From contig CATQIH010000019.1 in the NCBI GenBank assembly GCA_958296015.1, positions 20,396 to 84,395 of the forward strand: a DNA stretch of 64,000 nt, given 5' to 3'. This document shows positions 9,464 through 18,182 of this stretch, piece by piece; the stretch's first letter is position 1; each line of letters opens with the position of its first letter. Both the position numbers and the translations under genes were made by a program. The stretch comes from Cyclobacteriaceae bacterium (GTDB lineage: Bacteria; Bacteroidota; Bacteroidia; Cytophagales; Cyclobacteriaceae). Below the pieces are notes generated by a model. It worked only from the letters and a program-made list of their open reading frames with translations, was not told where the DNA came from and made no database searches.

Positions 9464-10936
9464 ATGATAACCTCCGAAACGCTCGTACATGCTATGTCAC
9501 AATCTGCCCTGGTGGGGGTGGCTTTGTTGGACGACAAGCACAAGTTTGCGGAGGTGAACGAGAGCTTTTGCAGAATCTATGGCTATACCAAAGAAGAACT
9601 GATTGGGCAGCCGCTTAGTATGATTTCCCCTACCGACTTCAGAGAACGAGCCAGTCTGCTCTACCAGGATTATATCAGTGGCAACACGGGCAAAGATGTG
9701 AAACACATCAGAAGAAAAGACGGGTCATCGGCAATTGTACACATCACAACAGAAAACGTGCAGGAAGGTTCGCGGCAATATAAGCTCATGCAGCTTGTAG
9801 AACTGCCGGAAAACACCAAAAGCCTGCTGGAGAAAAAGAAAGAACTGGAAATCAGGCCCATTGCAGAGAATGTAAATATAGCACTGCTACGCTGCAACAG
9901 CGAAGGCAAGATCATCTTTGCCAATGATGCTGCCCGCGCCGCGCTGTTTCTCCCCCAAGGCTACCAGGTGCTGAACATGCAAAGTTACATATTTAGTGGC
10001 AATATCAGTCGTCAGCTACCGCTATTGCAGCTATTAAACGAAAAAGCTTCTTTTGAAAACATAGAAGTCCTCATCGACCGGGCTGATGGAAGCCAACTAT
10101 GGATATTGCTCAGTGCTCGGCCTATCGTTATCAATGGTGCGTTGCATTATGATATGTCGCTGGCCAATATAGATGCGCTGAAAAAGATGGAGCAGAAACT
10201 GCTGGAAAAGATCGAACTACTAAAAAGTACCAACAAGCAGCTGGATAATTTTGTCTACAGTGCCACTCATGACCTGAAAGCCCCATTGGCTTCGCTGTCG
10301 GGACTGATCTCTATCTTCCGGTACGAAGACGATACAGAGCAGCAGGAATTTTATCTGCAACTGATGGAGAAGAGCATCCATCGGCTCAACGAATTCATCA
10401 AAGAAATTGTAGACTATTCCAGAAATTCCAACCAGGAACTGAAGGTGGAGAAGATCAACTTTCAGGAGCTTGTCGATGAAGTGTTTGAGGGCCTGGAGCA
10501 CATGGAAGAGGCCACCATCACGCAGAAGATTATCAACATAGATCAGCATTCGCTTTTCTTCTCTGATAAACACCGCCTCAAAGTGGTACTCAGCAACCTG
10601 ATCACCAATGCCTACAAGTACGGCAGCTCACACAGAAGAGACAGCTTCATCCATGTGCATGTGCAGGCCGACAGTCAGCAGGCTTCCATTCACATAAAAG
10701 ACAATGGACAAGGTATTTCTCAGGAGCACCTGGATCGTATCTTTGATATGTTTTTCAGAGCCTCCGCAGGCAAAGGAGGCTCCGGTCTGGGCCTGTATAT
10801 TGTAAAAGAAACCATCGAGAAGATGCAGGGCAACATCCATGTAGTCTCCGAAGTAGGCAAAGGCAGTTGCTTCATCGTCACCATTCCTTCCCAGATAAAA
10901 ACTGAAAACAACGGACAAATGTCGCTGGACATTTAA
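9464..10936 (+). CDS. PAS-PAS sensor histidine kinase, soluble (orphan)
   Basis: No membrane segment is seen. An N-terminal PAS domain (about residues 10-120; ALLDDKHKFAEVNESFCRIYGY, then KHIRRKDGSSAIVHI) is followed by a second PAS-like region (about 130-240) and a short coiled coil. The phosphoacceptor box is FVYSATHDLKAPLASLSGL, and the ATPase domain carries NLITNAYKYG, DNGQGIS and GGSGLGLYIVKETIEKMQG. It is a cytoplasmic kinase likely responding to an internal or light/redox-type cue, but the cofactor is not evident. No response regulator is adjacent. Confidence 0.9.
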   Translation: MITSETLVHAMSQSALVGVALLDDKHKFAEVNESFCRIYGYTKEELIGQPLSMISPTDFRERASLLYQDYISGNTGKDVKHIRRKDGSSAIVHITTENVQEGSRQYKLMQLVELPENTKSLLEKKKELEIRPIAENVNIALLRCNSEGKIIFANDAARAALFLPQGYQVLNMQSYIFSGNISRQLPLLQLLNEKASFENIEVLIDRADGSQLWILLSARPIVINGALHYDMSLANIDALKKMEQKLLEKIELLKSTNKQLDNFVYSATHDLKAPLASLSGLISIFRYEDDTEQQEFYLQLMEKSIHRLNEFIKEIVDYSRNSNQELKVEKINFQELVDEVFEGLEHMEEATITQKIINIDQHSLFFSDKHRLKVVLSNLITNAYKYGSSHRRDSFIHVHVQADSQQASIHIKDNGQGISQEHLDRIFDMFFRASAGKGGSGLGLYIVKETIEKMQGNIHVVSEVGKGSCFIVTIPSQIKTENNGQMSLDI

Positions 10937-10946
10937 GGTAGCATCC

Positions 10947-10980
10947 GCCGGATTTATTCCTTATAAGAAACAAATCCGGC
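10947..10980. repeat. Imperfectly spaced hairpin after the PAS kinase
   Basis: GCCGGATTT (10947-10955) and AAATCCGGC (10972-10980) are perfect complements with a 16-base loop. No T-tract follows, so this is not a standard terminator. It may stabilise the 3' end of the kinase transcript. Confidence 0.5.
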
Positions 10981-11027
10981 AGCAGGCGAAAATCTATCCA
11001 ACGGGTTGTAAACCTGCATGAAAAAGA

Positions 11028-11243
11028 TCTCCGGGCCAAGTCGGCCACTATCCCTTGAGAATAATCACTCACTCGGCATCCCAGCGACCGGCATCTCGGC
11101 AAGTGAGGGTTATTTTGAAGCTTCTAGTCGCTGTAGGCAAGATGCCTACTTATAATCTTCACTCGCGGGAGGCGAGCGGCTGATAAAAATTGCCTAAGTT
11201 GACCGGGCCACGACGGCGGTATTGAATGGACGCTTGCATTGGC
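11028..11243. repeat. Structured dispersed repeat, copy A
   Basis: This fills most of the 331-base gap between the kinase and the SDR. It aligns in the same orientation with copy B at 31793-32034. Both contain a stem of six to eight pairs around a GACCGGC core, then a perfect hairpin (here GTAGGCA-AGA-TGCCTAC at 11133-11149), then a CTCGC/GCGAG stem. The right end carries GACCGGGCCACGACGGCGG and GGACGCTTGC, the reverse complement of the left end of copy B. No open frame of note runs through it. Confidence 0.7.
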
Positions 11244-11267
11244 AGGAAGGTTTGAGTAATTTTATCT

Positions 11268-12314
11268 TTAATCATCCCCGCGCAGCCTTCTCATCAGTCC
11301 TACGCCAAGACCTACGGCGATGGCGGCAACACCGGCAAAGGTGACCCACTGATGGGCGGCAAGCCATAGCTCCGGGCTAAAATCCCACGACTGTGCTTTG
11401 AAATTACCGTGTGCCCCATGATCGCCGGGAACAGGCTCGTACAAGTTGTTCTTACGATTTGGGTCTTCGGGTTCGTTGGTTTGCTGGCCCTTATAGCCTA
11501 CTCTGGCCATGTAACCATCCAGCCAGGCAGGCAGGAACTTATTACCAAGAACGGTTTCCCAGGTAGGATATCCTACATATATTTCGCGCTTATCATTGAC
11601 GGCAGCATAGACTACTGCCCTGGCGGCTACTTCCGGCTCGTAGATGGTGCCCATCGGTTTAGGTTTGTTGGGCAATTTGCTCTTGACAAAACCAAACTGC
11701 GTGGTGTTCATGGCAGGCATCTGCACCATCGATAGCTGCACTTTGCTCTTATCGTGCTTAAGCTCTGCTCTGAGCGATTCGAAAAAGCCATGAATGCCGT
11801 GTTTTGATCCGCAGTAGGCACTCTGTAGCGGAATACCCCGGTAGGCCAGTGCCGACCCTACCAGAATGATCTTCCCATAATTGCGTGGCAACATCCTTTT
11901 CAAAGCTGCCATTGTGCCATATACTTGTCCCAGATAAGTCACCTCGGTCACTCGCTTGAAGTCTTTGGGTTCAATTTCTTTTAAAGGTGCAAATACGCTG
12001 AGCATGGCATTGTTGATCCATATATCGATAGGCCCGAAGGTGTCTTCCACTTTCTGGGCAGCCGCCTCTACTTCGTCGGCATTGGCTACATCGGCCTGTA
12101 GGATCAGGGCCTCTCCTCCCATCGCTTCCACATCACGTTTGGCCCCGTTTAGTCCGTCTTCTCCCCTGGCAATCAGTCCGATTTTGGCACCCTCACGGGC
12201 AAATTCACGGGCGATGGCCCTTCCCAGTCCTGCTGAGGCACCAGTAATGACGACGACTGGTCGTTTGCCGGGATTATCTTTGCTTGTTACTTGCTCTGTG
12301 GTTGTCTGTTCCAT
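11268..12314 (-). CDS. Short-chain dehydrogenase/reductase with C-terminal membrane anchor
   Basis: A classical SDR: the nucleotide loop TGASAGLGRA is at residues 24-33, NNAML stands in place of NNAG, and the catalytic Ser, Tyr and Lys are in VGSALAYRG and AYCGSKHG. After about residue 250 the protein runs on through a linker to a C-terminal hydrophobic segment (FAGVAAIAVGLGVGLM) with a basic tail, which probably anchors it in the inner membrane. Substrate is unknown. It is probably co-transcribed with the membrane protein gene 38 bases upstream. Confidence 0.9.
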   Translation of the reverse strand: MEQTTTEQVTSKDNPGKRPVVVITGASAGLGRAIAREFAREGAKIGLIARGEDGLNGAKRDVEAMGGEALILQADVANADEVEAAAQKVEDTFGPIDIWINNAMLSVFAPLKEIEPKDFKRVTEVTYLGQVYGTMAALKRMLPRNYGKIILVGSALAYRGIPLQSAYCGSKHGIHGFFESLRAELKHDKSKVQLSMVQMPAMNTTQFGFVKSKLPNKPKPMGTIYEPEVAARAVVYAAVNDKREIYVGYPTWETVLGNKFLPAWLDGYMARVGYKGQQTNEPEDPNRKNNLYEPVPGDHGAHGNFKAQSWDFSPELWLAAHQWVTFAGVAAIAVGLGVGLMRRLRGDD

Positions 12315-12352
12315 GTCCTTCTTGGTTTGATGTGTTTGGTTGATATCTAATA

Positions 12353-12898
12353 TTAGCTCATAGTACTTGCTGCTCCTTCTGATTCAGCCGGATTTTTATC
12401 AATGGCATCATATACGGAGCCTGCCACCAGCGAATAAAAGAAATGATGAATACCTTCGGTAATAATGGTTTGCATATTCCACTCTTTGACGGGCGGTGCC
12501 AGATCAAGGGAAGGTTGTATGGTGAGTGCTCCGCCATAGATAGCCGCAAAATGCAGCAGGGTGGCGGAGATACCTTTGACACCCATAGCACCCAGCAGGC
12601 CCCGAAAGATGCCCCACGAGGTGCCGTACAGCCAGTGTACTTCGTTGGCAAGTGCAGGTTTCTTCTCATCGTCTATCGGCTGAATGCCGAGCACTTTAGC
12701 CGCAGCATCGGCAGGAATGGTACTGGGTTCGCGGTCGGTCAGAATCATTTCAATGGATTGCGAAACGGTGATGGCAGCCGTACCTATCAATCCGGCAAAC
12801 AGTCCTTTGCCTAATGCACCAGCTACTTTTCCGACGCTAATCGCCATTTTATTTTCTTCTGTAACCTCTGCTACCTCCGGATTTTTCGTCTTTTTCAT
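12353..12898 (-). CDS. Small integral membrane protein of unknown function
   Basis: I chose the ATG at 12898 (MKKTKNPEVAEV); the longer frame would need a TTG start. A charged N-terminus is followed by two to four hydrophobic segments (GKGLFAGLIGTAAITVS, SWGIFRGLLGAMGVKG, HFAAIYGGALTI, HHFFYSLVAGSVYDAI). The glycine-rich helices faintly recall DUF1440/YagU-type proteins, but the match is not strong enough to name. It lies directly upstream of the SDR gene and downstream of a small ferredoxin-fold-like gene, so the three may form one unit. Confidence 0.65.
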   Translation of the reverse strand: MKKTKNPEVAEVTEENKMAISVGKVAGALGKGLFAGLIGTAAITVSQSIEMILTDREPSTIPADAAAKVLGIQPIDDEKKPALANEVHWLYGTSWGIFRGLLGAMGVKGISATLLHFAAIYGGALTIQPSLDLAPPVKEWNMQTIITEGIHHFFYSLVAGSVYDAIDKNPAESEGAASTMS

Positions 12899-12978
12899 GA
12901 TCAAATGTTTCGTTGACGGATTCGTATGTATTCTATTTATTAAGAGATATTGCGCGACAAAGTTTAGAATTGCAGCAA

Positions 12979-13239
12979 CTATAGCTCAAACAAGCCTGCC
13001 GGAACGGCGTGAAACCCCTTATCGCGCACAGCATTCTGTACGTCTTTTATCTTGACGAATTTTGATGAATGCACTTTTATCTCATGCGGGTAAGGCTTGT
13101 CATCATACAATACATCCTCAACACCCTCTATTTTCAGTATCTGTTCCCTGACTTTCTCAAACTCCTCTTTCTCGGTGATGTCTACAATAAATGTCTTCCC
13201 GTGATTGCCTGGGATGACGTTTTCACTAATTAAACTCAT
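12979..13239 (-). CDS. Small HMA-like (ferredoxin-fold) protein lacking the metal-binding CxxC
   Basis: The 86-residue protein reads KTFIVDITEKEEFEKVREQI, then LKIEGVEDVLYDD and VQNAVRDKGFHAVP. This is the beta-alpha-beta-beta-alpha-beta pattern of heavy-metal-associated domains (GVxxV near the middle), but there is no cysteine at all, so it should not bind copper through CxxC. Its role is unknown. It precedes the membrane protein and SDR genes on the same strand; the 80-base gap allows co-transcription. Confidence 0.6.
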   Translation of the reverse strand: MSLISENVIPGNHGKTFIVDITEKEEFEKVREQILKIEGVEDVLYDDKPYPHEIKVHSSKFVKIKDVQNAVRDKGFHAVPAGLFEL

Positions 13240-13354
13240 AATGCAATAATGTTTGGTTACTTTATTTTGTTAAAACTAAAAATAAGCTTGTCCTGTTTTG
13301 CAAACCTGGTTCAATGATACAACATTCATTTGGAATGTTGTAGTTTTACCCCGT

Positions 13355-14059
13355 ATGAATACAACACAGCAGGTAGATATCCTTGGAGAAGCCCTGGCAG
13401 ATTACTACTATCAGCAAGAAGAAATACCCTTGATACTGCATACTAGCTATGGTACTCCGGAAGATATGCCGGTCGACTGGTTTTTCCGCAACGAAGATGA
13501 TTTTCCCTTGCTTGAACAGAAAGCCCTACAACATTGCCGGGGCAAGGTGCTGGATATTGGGTCTGGTGCGGGTAGCCATGCGCTGTCTCTTCAGCAACAG
13601 GGTTTTGAGATAACGGCCCTGGAAGTATCGCCAAAAGCCTGCTGGGTAATGAGCCAACGGGGTCTGCGCCAAGTGCATTGCACAGACTACCGGCAGTATG
13701 CAGGCCCTACATTTGATACCCTGCTACTGCTGATGAACGGTATTGGCCTAATTGGGAAGTTATCTGCGCTTCCGGATTTTCTCCAGCATATGAAAACGCT
13801 GCTAAAGCCTGGAGGTCAGTTGCTGTTCGATTCCAGCAACATTGCATACCTGTATGCCGGGCAGCCGCTACCTGCCGATCATTACTATGGGGAAGTAAGC
13901 TTCCGGTTTGAGTACCGGCAACAGCAGGGCACCTGGTTTGATTGGGTATACATCGACCAACAAACGCTGATGAAGGAAGCTAACCGGCTGGGCTGGCAAG
14001 CAGATGTATTATACGAAGACAACCAGGAGCAGTTTCTGGTCAGGATGCAGCCAGCGTAG
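13355..14059 (+). CDS. Class I SAM-dependent methyltransferase
   Basis: The SAM-binding motif I is CRGKVLDIGSGAGSHAL (about residues 61-77). It is followed by ITALEVSPKACWVM (motif post-I acidic residue) and the FDTLLLLMNGIGLIGKL region. The ATG at 13355 (MNTTQQVDILGEALADYY) is preferred to one 57 bases upstream because the upstream residues are not protein-like and overlap the likely promoter. The substrate is not evident; proteins like this in Bacteroidota are annotated only as methyltransferases. Confidence 0.85.
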   Translation: MNTTQQVDILGEALADYYYQQEEIPLILHTSYGTPEDMPVDWFFRNEDDFPLLEQKALQHCRGKVLDIGSGAGSHALSLQQQGFEITALEVSPKACWVMSQRGLRQVHCTDYRQYAGPTFDTLLLLMNGIGLIGKLSALPDFLQHMKTLLKPGGQLLFDSSNIAYLYAGQPLPADHYYGEVSFRFEYRQQQGTWFDWVYIDQQTLMKEANRLGWQADVLYEDNQEQFLVRMQPA

Positions 14060-14097
14060 AGATGCCCTATATTATTGAGATGCTATACTTAGCGTCT

Positions 14098-14355
14098 TTA
14101 ATCTGTTTTGCCATGAAGGCGTTTCTTTACTTCTTCTGAAGTCAGCATATTATCAGGACCAAAGTCTTCCAGATACAGCTTGACAATCGCGCCTGTTTTG
14201 GTATCCAGCACAAATGCTGAGGTGCTGCTGCCTGATATGGCTTGGTACCTGCCCGGAACTTCTTCATCCTGCCATATAGCACTGCTAAAAAGAGCCAGTA
14301 CCAATATCGCTACCATGCCTATCAATAATGAGGGTAAGTGTATTGTTTTTGTCAT
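14098..14355 (-). CDS. Small single-pass membrane or exported protein, hypothetical
   Basis: An 85-residue protein with an N-terminal hydrophobic segment (LLIGMVAILVLALFSSAIW) and a short extracytoplasmic part (GRYQAISGSSTSAFVLDTKTG). This resembles small proteins whose tail carries a beta-hairpin-like repeat with a TKTG turn. It is convergent with the methyltransferase and lies 38 bases from the next gene on its own strand. No family can be named. Confidence 0.6.
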   Translation of the reverse strand: MTKTIHLPSLLIGMVAILVLALFSSAIWQDEEVPGRYQAISGSSTSAFVLDTKTGAIVKLYLEDFGPDNMLTSEEVKKRLHGKTD

Positions 14356-14393
14356 TTGTGCTTGGTGTCTGTTAGTAATTTACCGTCCATCTG

Positions 14394-15002
14394 CTAGCTG
14401 CTGCCTATCTTATGTTTTCCGTTTTTGAGTACCCAGTATAATCCTTTTACATTATATTTCCACTCATTGAAGATAAAAACCAGCGAGGTTTCTTCAAGCG
14501 TCTCTATCACTGACAAGGCCATCATCAGGTAGAACAACCAGGGGGACACGCCAAAAATAAACATGGCAGAAAAAAAGATGGTCTGCAACACGCCGGAAGC
14601 TTTGGCGGATATGGTATGGAAGCTGGTGGCCTTACCAAACCGCACCAGCGAAAACACCTGCTGCAACACATACATCGATACCACAATCGTAATCAGTATC
14701 CAGTGTGCCAGAAAGAACTCCGTTTCAAAATAGTAGAAGCCAAACAGCCCTACAATGAGCATAAGCATGTCGCCGGTAGAGTCTAACCGGGCAAAGCGCA
14801 GGGTTACCAGCTTATAGGTACGGGCCACGAAACCATCTACGGCATCAGACATAAAAACTATCATATACAGGAAGCCGGTGTAGATACGGACATCCATCAG
14901 TATAGAGATAAAGATGAAAGGTGTGGCTACAATGCGCAGAAAGGGTATCCATTCGGCCACGTTGTAAGTAGATACGTCAAAAAATCTCCTGAGTGCTTTC
15001 AT
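14394..15002 (-). CDS. CDP-alcohol phosphatidyltransferase-like membrane protein with altered motif
   Basis: The catalytic signature of the family is D-x2-D-G-x2-A-R-x8-G-x3-D-x3-D. Here DAVDGFVAR begins at about residue 52 and the later Asp residues fall in ARLDSTGD, but the Gly position is Phe. Five or six hydrophobic segments fit the family (LRIVATPFIFISILMDV, MLIVGLFGFYYF and so on). It should transfer a phospho-alcohol from CDP-diacylglycerol if active, but the missing Gly leaves that open. The residue context looks Bacteroidota-specific. Confidence 0.7.
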   Translation of the reverse strand: MKALRRFFDVSTYNVAEWIPFLRIVATPFIFISILMDVRIYTGFLYMIVFMSDAVDGFVARTYKLVTLRFARLDSTGDMLMLIVGLFGFYYFETEFFLAHWILITIVVSMYVLQQVFSLVRFGKATSFHTISAKASGVLQTIFFSAMFIFGVSPWLFYLMMALSVIETLEETSLVFIFNEWKYNVKGLYWVLKNGKHKIGSS

Positions 15003-15213
15003 GTTTTAGGTTTGAGCCTTAAGTCAGGCAAAAGTAGTTCATATCATCTATACACACCATCCATGTTGGTGTCAAAAATTACCGTTAATAGTACCAATAT
15101 TCCGAACCAGCCAACTAAGTTTACTCACAAAGGCCGCCAATGGTTACACTCATCTACAGACTCTTTGCCATACAGGCTAGGGATATGAACATTTATACAG
15201 ATTCTTTTGCCTA

Positions 15214-15243
15214 TTGCCTGCTATCCATTTATTTTTAATATTG
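15214..15243 (+). promoter_or_regulatory. Promoter of the ethanolamine-type operon
   Basis: TTG at 15214-15216, a 19-base spacer and TAATATTG at 15236-15243 give a near-consensus Bacteroidota sigma-A promoter. The predicted start, near 15250, is immediately upstream of the 18-bp palindrome at 15256-15273. Binding there would block initiation or early elongation. Confidence 0.6.
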
Positions 15244-15255
15244 CACATAGGTACA

Positions 15256-15273
15256 GACACCATATATGGTGTC
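15256..15273. promoter_or_regulatory. Perfect 18-bp palindrome, copy 1 (candidate operator)
   Basis: GACACCATATATGGTGTC is a perfect inverted repeat. The same 18 bases recur at 20359-20376 and 20496-20513, and I saw no other copy in the window. All three are followed by TCAAC. Its position just after the predicted transcript start suggests a dimeric repressor site. The alternative is that it is merely the seed of the adjoining tandem repeat. Confidence 0.6.
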
Positions 15274-15362
15274 TCAACATGGCATCTCAATATGGCATCT
15301 CAATATGGTGTCTCAATATGGTGTCTCAACATGGCATCTCAATATGGTGTCTCAATATGGCG
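15266..15362. repeat. 13-bp tandem repeat array upstream of the permease
   Basis: Seven near-identical units of the form ATGGTGTCTCAAT (variants ATGGCATCTCAAT and ATGGTGTCTCAAC) follow one another, the first being the right arm of the palindrome at 15256-15273. The unit length is not a multiple of three, so the repetitive reading frame through it is an artefact. The array lies in the 5' leader of the permease mRNA. Together with the promoter and palindrome it accounts for most of the gap at 15003-15384; I see nothing else in that gap. Confidence 0.85.
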
Positions 15363-15384
15363 TTTCTATCGTAAATATCTACCT

Positions 15385-16716
15385 ATGCCCGAACAACCTA
15401 CCGCACTGAAACGCACCCTTGGCCCACTGATGCTGTGGGGACTGGGCGTAGGCTACGTCATCTCCGGCATGTACTTTGGCTGGAACCTGGGACTGGCAGA
15501 AGGCGGCACGCTGGGGCTTGCCATTGCCACGTTTTTCATCATTATCATGTACGTTACGTTCACCTTTGGCTATACCGAACTGGCCTGTGCCATTCCCAAA
15601 GCCGGAGGTGCCTTTGCTTATGCCACCCATGCACTGGGACCGCGCTGGGGCTTTGTGGCAGGTATGGCGCAGAATGTGGAGTTTATCTTTGCGCCCCCGG
15701 CCATTGCTTTTGCCATCGGGGCCTACTTTCATATCTTTCTGCCCACTGTTCCGGTCATTGTCATTGCCATTGTCTCCTATGCCATCTTCACGGCCCTGAA
15801 TATCTCCGGGGTGAAAGCCGCCGCCACTTTTGAGCTGTTCATCACGGTGCTGGCGGTGCTGGAACTGCTCATCTTTGCCGGTGCCACGCTGCCACATTTT
15901 GAGTTTACCAACCTGCAAACCAATGCCCTACCCAATGGCATCTCCGGTATCTTTGCAGCGATTCCCTTTGCTATCTGGTTCTTTCTGGCCATCGAGGGCG
16001 TTGCCAATGTGGCCGAAGAAACGATCAACCCGCAGCGTAATGTGCTCATAGGCTTTGGCTCTGCTATCCTCACGCTGGTGGTATTGTGCCTGCTCACTTT
16101 CAGCAGCTCGGTGGGTGTGGCAGGCTGGGAGGCCATCGTATACCCATCTCCTGGCGCACCGGCTTCCGACTCTCCCCTGCCCCTGGCCCTGAGCCACGTG
16201 GTAGGCGACAACAATTTGATGTACCACCTGCTGGTAACCGTAGGGCTTTTCGGACTGGTAGCGTCTTTTCATGGCATCATCCTGGCAGCAGGCCGGGCTA
16301 CGTTTGAGTTCGGACGCGAAGGCTATGCACCCCGTATGCTGGGCCGTGTGCATCCCAGGTTCCGTACACCTGCCACGGCTTTGCTGGTCAATATGGGCAT
16401 CGGGATCATCGCGCTGCTGACGGGCAAAACAGCCGAGATCATCACCATTGCCTGCTTTGGAGCTTTGTCGCTCTACATCGTGGCCATGATCACCCTGTTT
16501 GTGCTTCGCTACAAAGAACCGGCAATGGAACGCCCTTTCAAGGTGCCCTTTTACCCGGTGTTCCCGGCGGTGGCATTGATCATTGCCACGGTTGCCCTGG
16601 TCTGCATTACTATCTATAATCCGCTACTTGCCCTAATTTATTTTGCTATATTGCTGGCAAGTTATAGCTGGTTCCATTTCTTTGTTTACAAAAACCTGCC
16701 ATCATCCAACATGTAA
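15385..16716 (+). CDS. eat: Ethanolamine permease (APC superfamily)
   Basis: The block LMLWGLGVGYVISGMYFGWNLGLAEGG at the N-terminus, followed by ELACAIPKAGGAFAYA and AQNVEFIFAPPAIAFAIGAY, is typical of the ethanolamine permease branch of the APC family. About 12 hydrophobic segments and 443 residues fit. It imports ethanolamine with protons across the inner membrane. I chose the ATG at 15385 (MPEQPTALKRTLG) because the frame upstream of it is translated tandem repeat. It leads a five-gene cluster whose enzymes fit glutamylated ethanolamine breakdown. Confidence 0.9.
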   Translation: MPEQPTALKRTLGPLMLWGLGVGYVISGMYFGWNLGLAEGGTLGLAIATFFIIIMYVTFTFGYTELACAIPKAGGAFAYATHALGPRWGFVAGMAQNVEFIFAPPAIAFAIGAYFHIFLPTVPVIVIAIVSYAIFTALNISGVKAAATFELFITVLAVLELLIFAGATLPHFEFTNLQTNALPNGISGIFAAIPFAIWFFLAIEGVANVAEETINPQRNVLIGFGSAILTLVVLCLLTFSSSVGVAGWEAIVYPSPGAPASDSPLPLALSHVVGDNNLMYHLLVTVGLFGLVASFHGIILAAGRATFEFGREGYAPRMLGRVHPRFRTPATALLVNMGIGIIALLTGKTAEIITIACFGALSLYIVAMITLFVLRYKEPAMERPFKVPFYPVFPAVALIIATVALVCITIYNPLLALIYFAILLASYSWFHFFVYKNLPSSNM

Positions 16717-16760
16717 ATACCCTTATACCCCATAACACCCAACCCCCAAAACCTACATCC

Positions 16761-18119
16761 ATGACCCAGGAAGAAATTAAGCAGGAAATCACCAACCATC
16801 CCGCTATCAAAGTAAAAGTGGCCGTTACCGATATAGATGGTGTGCTGCGCGGCAAGGTTGTCCATAAAGATAAGTTCCTATCCATGCTGGATGGTGGCTT
16901 TGGCTTTTGCAGCGTCATCTTCGGATGGGATGCTGTGGATACCGCTTATGACAACGTAGCATACACGGGCTGGCATACCGGCTACCCCGATACCGATGCA
17001 AAGCTGGACCTCAACACCTACCGTAAGATTCCCTGGGAAAATGACCTACCTTTCTTTCTGGGCGATTTTGCAGATGCTTCCGGCAACAGTCTGCCTATAT
17101 GTCCGCGCAGCCTGCTCAAGAAGATCAGGCAACAGGCACTGGATGCTGGCTATGTGCCCAACTTCTCGCAGGAGTTCGAGTGGTATAATTTTGCAGAAAC
17201 ATCCCAGTCGCTGGAAGATAAGTCCTTCACCAACATTCGTCCGCTCACGCCTGGTATGTTTGGCTATTCTATCCTGCGGAGTTCCCTCAACAGCCCTTTC
17301 TTCAACGACCTGTTTGACCTGATGCAACGCTTTGATGTGCCGCTGGAAGGGCTGCATACCGAGACTGGGCCTGGCACCTGGGAGGCCGCTATCCTGTATG
17401 GTGATATGCTGGAGGCTGCCGACCGGGCCGTGCTCTTCAAGACAGGTGCTAAGGAGATCGCCTACCGCTATGGGGTCATCGCCAGTTTTATGGCGAAGTG
17501 GAATGCGCAGCTGCCCGGTTGCAGCGGACATATACACCAAAGCTTGTGGGACAGTGAGCAGCAGCAAAACCTCTTTTATGATCAAGATGATGCACTTCGT
17601 ATGTCTGCTGTGATGCAAAGCTACGTAGCCGGTCAGTTGCATTGCCTGCCGCATATTCTGCCTATGTACGCTCCCACGGTGAACAGCTACAAACGACTTG
17701 TAGAGGGAGCCTGGGCACCCACCACAGCCACCTGGGGCATCGACAACCGCACAACAGCCTTACGGGTGCTGAACGGTGGCAAAAAATCTACCCGCCTGGA
17801 AACCCGCGTACCCGGTGCTGATGCCAATCCTTACCTGGCTATGGCCGCAGCACTTGCCAGTGGCTTATATGGCATCAAAAATAACCTGAAACTAGACCAG
17901 TCCAAAACGGTAGGCAGTGGCTATAAGGATGCAAAGTACGGTATACTGCCCCGAACGCTGGCAGAGGCCACCGCCGCCATGAAAAAATCTGAGCTGGCTA
18001 CAGCATTATTTGGCAACGAGTTCACCGATCACTTCGTTCGTACCCGTGAATGGGAATGGCAACAGTTCTCGCAGGCCGTCACCAACTGGGAACTCCAACG
18101 CTACATTGAAATTATCTGA
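16761..18119 (+). CDS. Glutamine-synthetase-like gamma-glutamyl ligase (probably gamma-glutamylethanolamide synthetase)
   Basis: The GS fold is shown by KVKVAVTDIDGVLRGK near the start, the ATP/glutamate region GCSGHIHQSLWD, the glutamate loop TVNSYKRLVEGAWAPTTATWGIDNRTTALRV, and ETRVPGADANPYLAMAAALASGL. At 452 residues it is GSI-like but belongs to the GlnA-like/PuuA group rather than to housekeeping GlnA. The gene follows an ethanolamine permease and precedes an alcohol dehydrogenase. It therefore most likely joins glutamate to ethanolamine at the cost of ATP, as reported for Streptomyces GlnA4. Another amine substrate is possible. Confidence 0.85.
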   Translation: MTQEEIKQEITNHPAIKVKVAVTDIDGVLRGKVVHKDKFLSMLDGGFGFCSVIFGWDAVDTAYDNVAYTGWHTGYPDTDAKLDLNTYRKIPWENDLPFFLGDFADASGNSLPICPRSLLKKIRQQALDAGYVPNFSQEFEWYNFAETSQSLEDKSFTNIRPLTPGMFGYSILRSSLNSPFFNDLFDLMQRFDVPLEGLHTETGPGTWEAAILYGDMLEAADRAVLFKTGAKEIAYRYGVIASFMAKWNAQLPGCSGHIHQSLWDSEQQQNLFYDQDDALRMSAVMQSYVAGQLHCLPHILPMYAPTVNSYKRLVEGAWAPTTATWGIDNRTTALRVLNGGKKSTRLETRVPGADANPYLAMAAALASGLYGIKNNLKLDQSKTVGSGYKDAKYGILPRTLAEATAAMKKSELATALFGNEFTDHFVRTREWEWQQFSQAVTNWELQRYIEII

Positions 18120-18182
18120 TGCAGACCACTTCTCTCAAACGAGAAAGTGCTGCCAACCAAGTTGACGAGCTTACCGTACTAT

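Noticed and set aside
15214..15384. N-terminal extension of the permease frame through the 13-bp repeats
   Set aside because: The frame is open because 13-bp units cycle through three frames every 39 bases; family members begin at the MPEQPTALKR-type sequence, and the promoter and palindrome lie here.
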